7,564 bases of DNA, taken from positions 1 to 7,564 of the forward strand of contig JASLAV010000859.1 of the NCBI GenBank assembly GCA_030146905.1, in the 5' to 3' direction. Position numbers and translations under genes: made by a program. This DNA is from Lentzea sp. (lineage in GTDB: Bacteria > Actinomycetota > Actinomycetes > Mycobacteriales > Pseudonocardiaceae). Positions within the stretch are counted from its first letter, which is position 1. Each line of letters opens with the position of its first letter. The notes beneath the pieces were generated by a model. That model made no database searches, was not told the DNA's origin, and saw only the letters and a program-made list of their open reading frames with translations. Shown here piece after piece: positions 4,925 to 7,564 of the stretch.

Positions 4925-6160
4925 ATGCCCTTCCGCCGTGTACTGCCCACCGCCGTCGCGCTCGCCGTGCTCGCGGCAGGCTGTGGTGCCGAGGACGACG
5001 CGAAAGACCAGGTCAAGACCGGGCCGGGCGTGACGGACGACACGATCTCGCTCGGCATCCTCTCGGACATGACGGGGCCGTTCAAAGCCTCCGCGCTGAC
5101 CAGGATCAAGGGCTACGAGCTGTACCTGAAGCAGGTCAACGACCGCGGCGGCATCTGCGGCCGCCGCATCGAGCTCAAGCAGAAGGACCACGCCTACGAC
5201 GTGCAGAAGGCGCTCGACGGCTACTTCGACCTCGAACCGCAGGTCCTGGGTCTGCTGGAGCTCGCGGGCACGCCGATGACCGCCGCGATCGAGCCGGACA
5301 TCATGCAGACCCGCACGCTGACGGCACCCGCGTCGTGGGCGGCGTCGCTGCTCGGCAACCCGCACATGATGATCGTCGGGACGACCTACGACCTCGACGT
5401 CATCAACGGGCTGGACCACTACAAGCGGCGCGGCGTGATCAAGGAGGGCGACACGGTCGGTCACGTGTTCGCCCAGGGCAGCTACGGCGACAACGCGGTC
5501 GAGGGCAGCAGGTTCGTCGGCCAGCAGTGGAACATGAAGATCGCCGAGCAGCCCATCGCCGAGACCACCGCCGACCTGACCCAGCAGATCGGGGCGCTGA
5601 AGGCGGCCGGTGCGAAGGCCGTCGTGCTGAGCACCACGCCCGCCCAGACCGCGGCGGCCGTCGGTGTCGCGGCGGCGCTGAAGTGGGACGTGCCGTTCAT
5701 GGTCAACGTCGTCGGCTTCGACACCGCGATCCTCGACTCGCCCGTCGCCGCCGCCGTGGAGAAGCAGGTGTCGGTGGTGACGTCGGTGGCGCCGTTCACC
5801 GGCAGCCAGCCCGGCCCGCGCGAGGTCGCGGCGGCGTTCACCAAGTACTACCCCAACGACAAGCCCGCGATCTACGTCGACCACGGCTACACCGTCGCGA
5901 AGGTGTTCCTCTCCGTGGTGGAGAAGGCCTGCAAGGAGGGCGACCTCACGCGCGACGGCGTGCTGAAGGCCTTCCAGGAGACCACCGGCCTGGAGACGCA
6001 GGGCCTGACCGGCCCACTGCGCTACTCCCTGGTGGGACGGCCCTCCGCGACGCAGTCGTACATCACCAAGGTCGACCTGAAGGCGCCCGGCGGTCTCACG
6101 ACCGTGGAGGAGCTGTTCGAGTCCGACCTCGTGAAGGCGAAGGGCACGCGCGCCAAGTAG
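4925..6160 (+). CDS. ABC transporter substrate-binding lipoprotein, branched-chain amino acid type
   Basis: A 411-residue periplasmic-binding-type protein (Peripla_BP_6, the LivJ/LivK-like group). Residues 1-20 are a lipoprotein leader: R4 R5, a hydrophobic stretch, and the lipobox AAGC with C20 as the lipidated residue, so it should be anchored on the outer face of the membrane. The mature protein opens with a short charged linker and GVTDDTISLGILSDMTGPF (35-53), the usual first strand. GYELYLKQVNDRGGICGRRIELKQKDHAYD (63-92) and YGDNAVEG (187-194) are family landmarks, with alternating strands and helices of two lobes thereafter. Cys78 and Cys336 could pair in the mature protein. The family binds branched-chain amino acids, amides, urea or aromatic compounds; the ligand cannot be named here. 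No permease or ATPase gene is adjacent: tex converges downstream and the hemerythrin operon diverges upstream, so this is an orphan receptor within the window. The frame is open back to 4814, but that extension would bury the signal peptide. Confidence 0.88.
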   Translation: MPFRRVLPTAVALAVLAAGCGAEDDAKDQVKTGPGVTDDTISLGILSDMTGPFKASALTRIKGYELYLKQVNDRGGICGRRIELKQKDHAYDVQKALDGYFDLEPQVLGLLELAGTPMTAAIEPDIMQTRTLTAPASWAASLLGNPHMMIVGTTYDLDVINGLDHYKRRGVIKEGDTVGHVFAQGSYGDNAVEGSRFVGQQWNMKIAEQPIAETTADLTQQIGALKAAGAKAVVLSTTPAQTAAAVGVAAALKWDVPFMVNVVGFDTAILDSPVAAAVEKQVSVVTSVAPFTGSQPGPREVAAAFTKYYPNDKPAIYVDHGYTVAKVFLSVVEKACKEGDLTRDGVLKAFQETTGLETQGLTGPLRYSLVGRPSATQSYITKVDLKAPGGLTTVEELFESDLVKAKGTRAK

Positions 6161-6171
6161 CACCAATTGAG

Positions 6172-6205
6172 AAACGGCCCCTCCCGCGTGCGGGAGGGGC
6201 CGTTT
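6172..6205. terminator. Strong bidirectional rho-independent terminator
   Basis: The 16-base arms 6172-6187 (AAACGGCCCCTCCCGC) and 6190-6205 are perfect complements; the two terminal pairs probably open to give a workable loop. A TTTTCTC tract (6203-6209) follows on the plus strand. On the minus strand TTTCTCAATT follows, so the hairpin can end both the lipoprotein gene (stop at 6160) and the convergent tex gene (stop at 6215). Confidence 0.92.
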
Positions 6206-6214
6206 TCTCGTCGC

Positions 6215-7564
6215 CTACTTGCCGAACCCGGCCTTGCGGAGCGCCTCCGCCATCGACCCGGTGGCCGGCGGCGTCGCGGCACGCTGCTGGCCGCCGCGCT
6301 GGGGCTGCCCGCCGCGCTGCGGACGACGGTCACGACCACCACCGCCGCCACCCTGCTTCGGAGCGGGCTTGCCCGGCTCGTCGGTCAGGCGCAGCGTCAG
6401 GCCGATGCGCTTGCGGGCCTCGTCGACCTCCAGCACCTTCACGCGCACCACGTCACCGGACTTCACGACGTCGCGCGGGTCCTTCACGTAGGTGTTCGAC
6501 AGGGCGGAGATGTGCACGAGACCGTCCTGGTGCACGCCGATGTCCACGAACGCGCCGAACGCGGCCACGTTCGTCACGACGCCCTCCAGCACCATGCCGG
6601 GCTTGAGGTCGGCGATCTTCTCGACACCGTCCGCGAAGGTCGCCGTCTTGAACGCCGGTCGCGGGTCGCGGCCGGGCTTCTCCAGCTCCTTCAGGATGTC
6701 CGTGACCGTCGGCAGGCCGAACTTCTCGTCGACGAACTTCTCCGGCCGCAGCTTCGTCAGCACCGAGGAGTTGCCGATCAGCTCGGCACCGGCCTCCTGC
6801 TGCATCTTCCGCACGACCGGGTACGCCTCCGGGTGCACGGAGGAGGCGTCCAGCGGCTCGTCGCCGCCGCGGATCTTGAGGAAGCCCGCGCACTGCTCGA
6901 ACGCCTTCGGGCCGAGCCGCGCCACGTTCTTCAGCGCCGTGCGGGTCCTGAACGGGCCGTTCTGGTCGCGGTGCAGCACGATGTTCTCCGCGAGACCGGC
7001 GGTGATGCCGGAGACGCGGGACAGCAGCGGCACGGAGGCGGTGTTGAGGTCGACGCCGACCGCGTTCACGCAGTCCTCGACCACCGCGTCGAGCGAGCGC
7101 GACAGCTTCGACTCCGACAGGTCGTGCTGGTACTGGCCGACTCCGATCGACTTCGGGTCGATCTTCACGAGCTCCGCCAGCGGGTCCTGCAGCCGGCGCG
7201 CGATCGAGACGGCGCCGCGGATCGACACGTCGAGGTCCGGCAGCTCCGACGACGCGTAGGCCGACGCCGAGTAGACCGACGCGCCCGCCTCGGACACCAC
7301 GATCTTGGTGAGCCCGAGCTCGGGGTGGCGCTTGATCAGGTCTGCCGCCAGCTTGTCGGTCTCGCGCGAGGCCGTGCCGTTGCCGATCGCGATCAGGTCG
7401 ACGTTGTGCGCCTTGGCCATGGCCGCGAGCTTCGCGATCGACTCGTCCCAGCGGTTCGCGGGCACGTGCGGCTGGATGACGCCGTGCGCGACGACCTTGC
7501 CGGTGGCGTCGACGACCGCGACCTTCACGCCGGTGCGGTAGCCGGGGTCGAGGCCCATCGTGGC
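6215..7564 (-). CDS. tex: Tex-like S1 RNA-binding protein, 5' part outside the window
   Basis: The C-terminal 449 residues of a Tex/YhgF transcription accessory protein, which binds nucleic acid through its S1 domain and is linked to transcription and RNA handling. The reading frame stays open to the window edge and the Tex motif [16 protein letters not shown] lies at the very start. The ATG at 7558 is therefore internal and roughly 300 N-terminal residues are missing. Numbering from that Met: a YqgF/RNase H-like domain at about 2-125 (D4; GNGTASRET at 60-68), helix-hairpin-helix DNA-binding repeats at about 135-232 (including [10 protein letters not shown] and the LLSRVSGIT region), and an S1 domain at about 320-391 ([21 protein letters not shown]). 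A low-complexity Gly/Arg/Gln tail follows (401-425, with three RGG units on either side of QPQ) and a final helix [12 protein letters not shown]. The tail is lineage-specific and may add RNA affinity. The gene converges on the lipoprotein gene and shares its terminator. Confidence 0.93.
   Translation of the reverse strand, partial: ATMGLDPGYRTGVKVAVVDATGKVVAHGVIQPHVPANRWDESIAKLAAMAKAHNVDLIAIGNGTASRETDKLAADLIKRHPELGLTKIVVSEAGASVYSASAYASSELPDLDVSIRGAVSIARRLQDPLAELVKIDPKSIGVGQYQHDLSESKLSRSLDAVVEDCVNAVGVDLNTASVPLLSRVSGITAGLAENIVLHRDQNGPFRTRTALKNVARLGPKAFEQCAGFLKIRGGDEPLDASSVHPEAYPVVRKMQQEAGAELIGNSSVLTKLRPEKFVDEKFGLPTVTDILKELEKPGRDPRPAFKTATFADGVEKIADLKPGMVLEGVVTNVAAFGAFVDIGVHQDGLVHISALSNTYVKDPRDVVKSGDVVRVKVLEVDEARKRIGLTLRLTDEPGKPAPKQGGGGGGRDRRPQRGGQPQRGGQQRAATPPATGSMAEALRKAGFGK

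Noticed and set aside
4883..6166. Long minus-strand open frame (427 codons) opposite the substrate-binding lipoprotein
   Set aside because: It mirrors the lipoprotein codons, is rich in Arg, His, Val and Asp without domain signatures, and would start beyond the lipoprotein stop, in front of the terminator.
7556..7558. ATG as the true start of tex
   Set aside because: The frame stays open to the window edge and this Met sits in the YqgF motif; a Tex protein should have roughly 300 residues before it.

Overview
The window looks like chromosomal DNA of a high-GC actinomycete. GC-rich third positions, frequent GTG starts, GTGA gene overlaps, an actinobacterial lipoprotein leader and a Tex protein with an arginine/glycine-rich tail all fit. 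The family mix (short secreted M15-like protein, F420/LLM-type oxidoreductase, SRPBCC protein, PYROXD2/CrtI-like flavoprotein) suggests the Pseudonocardiales (Lentzea, Saccharothrix, Amycolatopsis type), but this is an impression and not a computed placement. I see no insertion sequence, phage gene, CRISPR array, tRNA or rRNA.

Layout. Positions 21-1777 carry three plus-strand genes: a small secreted M15-type zinc peptidase-like protein, a luciferase-like (LLM) flavin/F420 oxidoreductase, and an SRPBCC ligand-binding protein. They meet tail to tail, with a 7-base gap, a minus-strand operon at 4719-1785. That operon runs hemerythrin-like protein, SDR-type NAD-dependent epimerase/dehydratase, then CrtI/PYROXD2-like FAD oxidoreductase. 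Both junctions are 4-base GTGA overlaps, so the three proteins are probably translated in a coupled way. A 205-base divergent spacer (4720-4924) follows. It holds a candidate SigB/SigF-type promoter for the operon, a perfect 12-base palindrome and further dyads. Next comes a plus-strand lipoprotein of the branched-chain amino acid type substrate-binding family (4925-6160), then a strong terminator hairpin shared with the convergent, partial tex gene (6215 to the window edge).

How the genes may work together. The minus-strand operon joins a di-iron or oxygen-handling protein to two nucleotide-cofactor oxidoreductases and may be stress-induced. The facing SRPBCC and LLM genes also belong to families that handle small hydrophobic or redox substrates, but no shared substrate can be read from the sequence. 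The substrate-binding lipoprotein has no permease or ATPase genes beside it, and tex is a housekeeping RNA-binding factor. The region reads mostly as ordinary chromosome. The most interesting parts are the dyad-rich divergent spacer and three gene starts that look leaderless.
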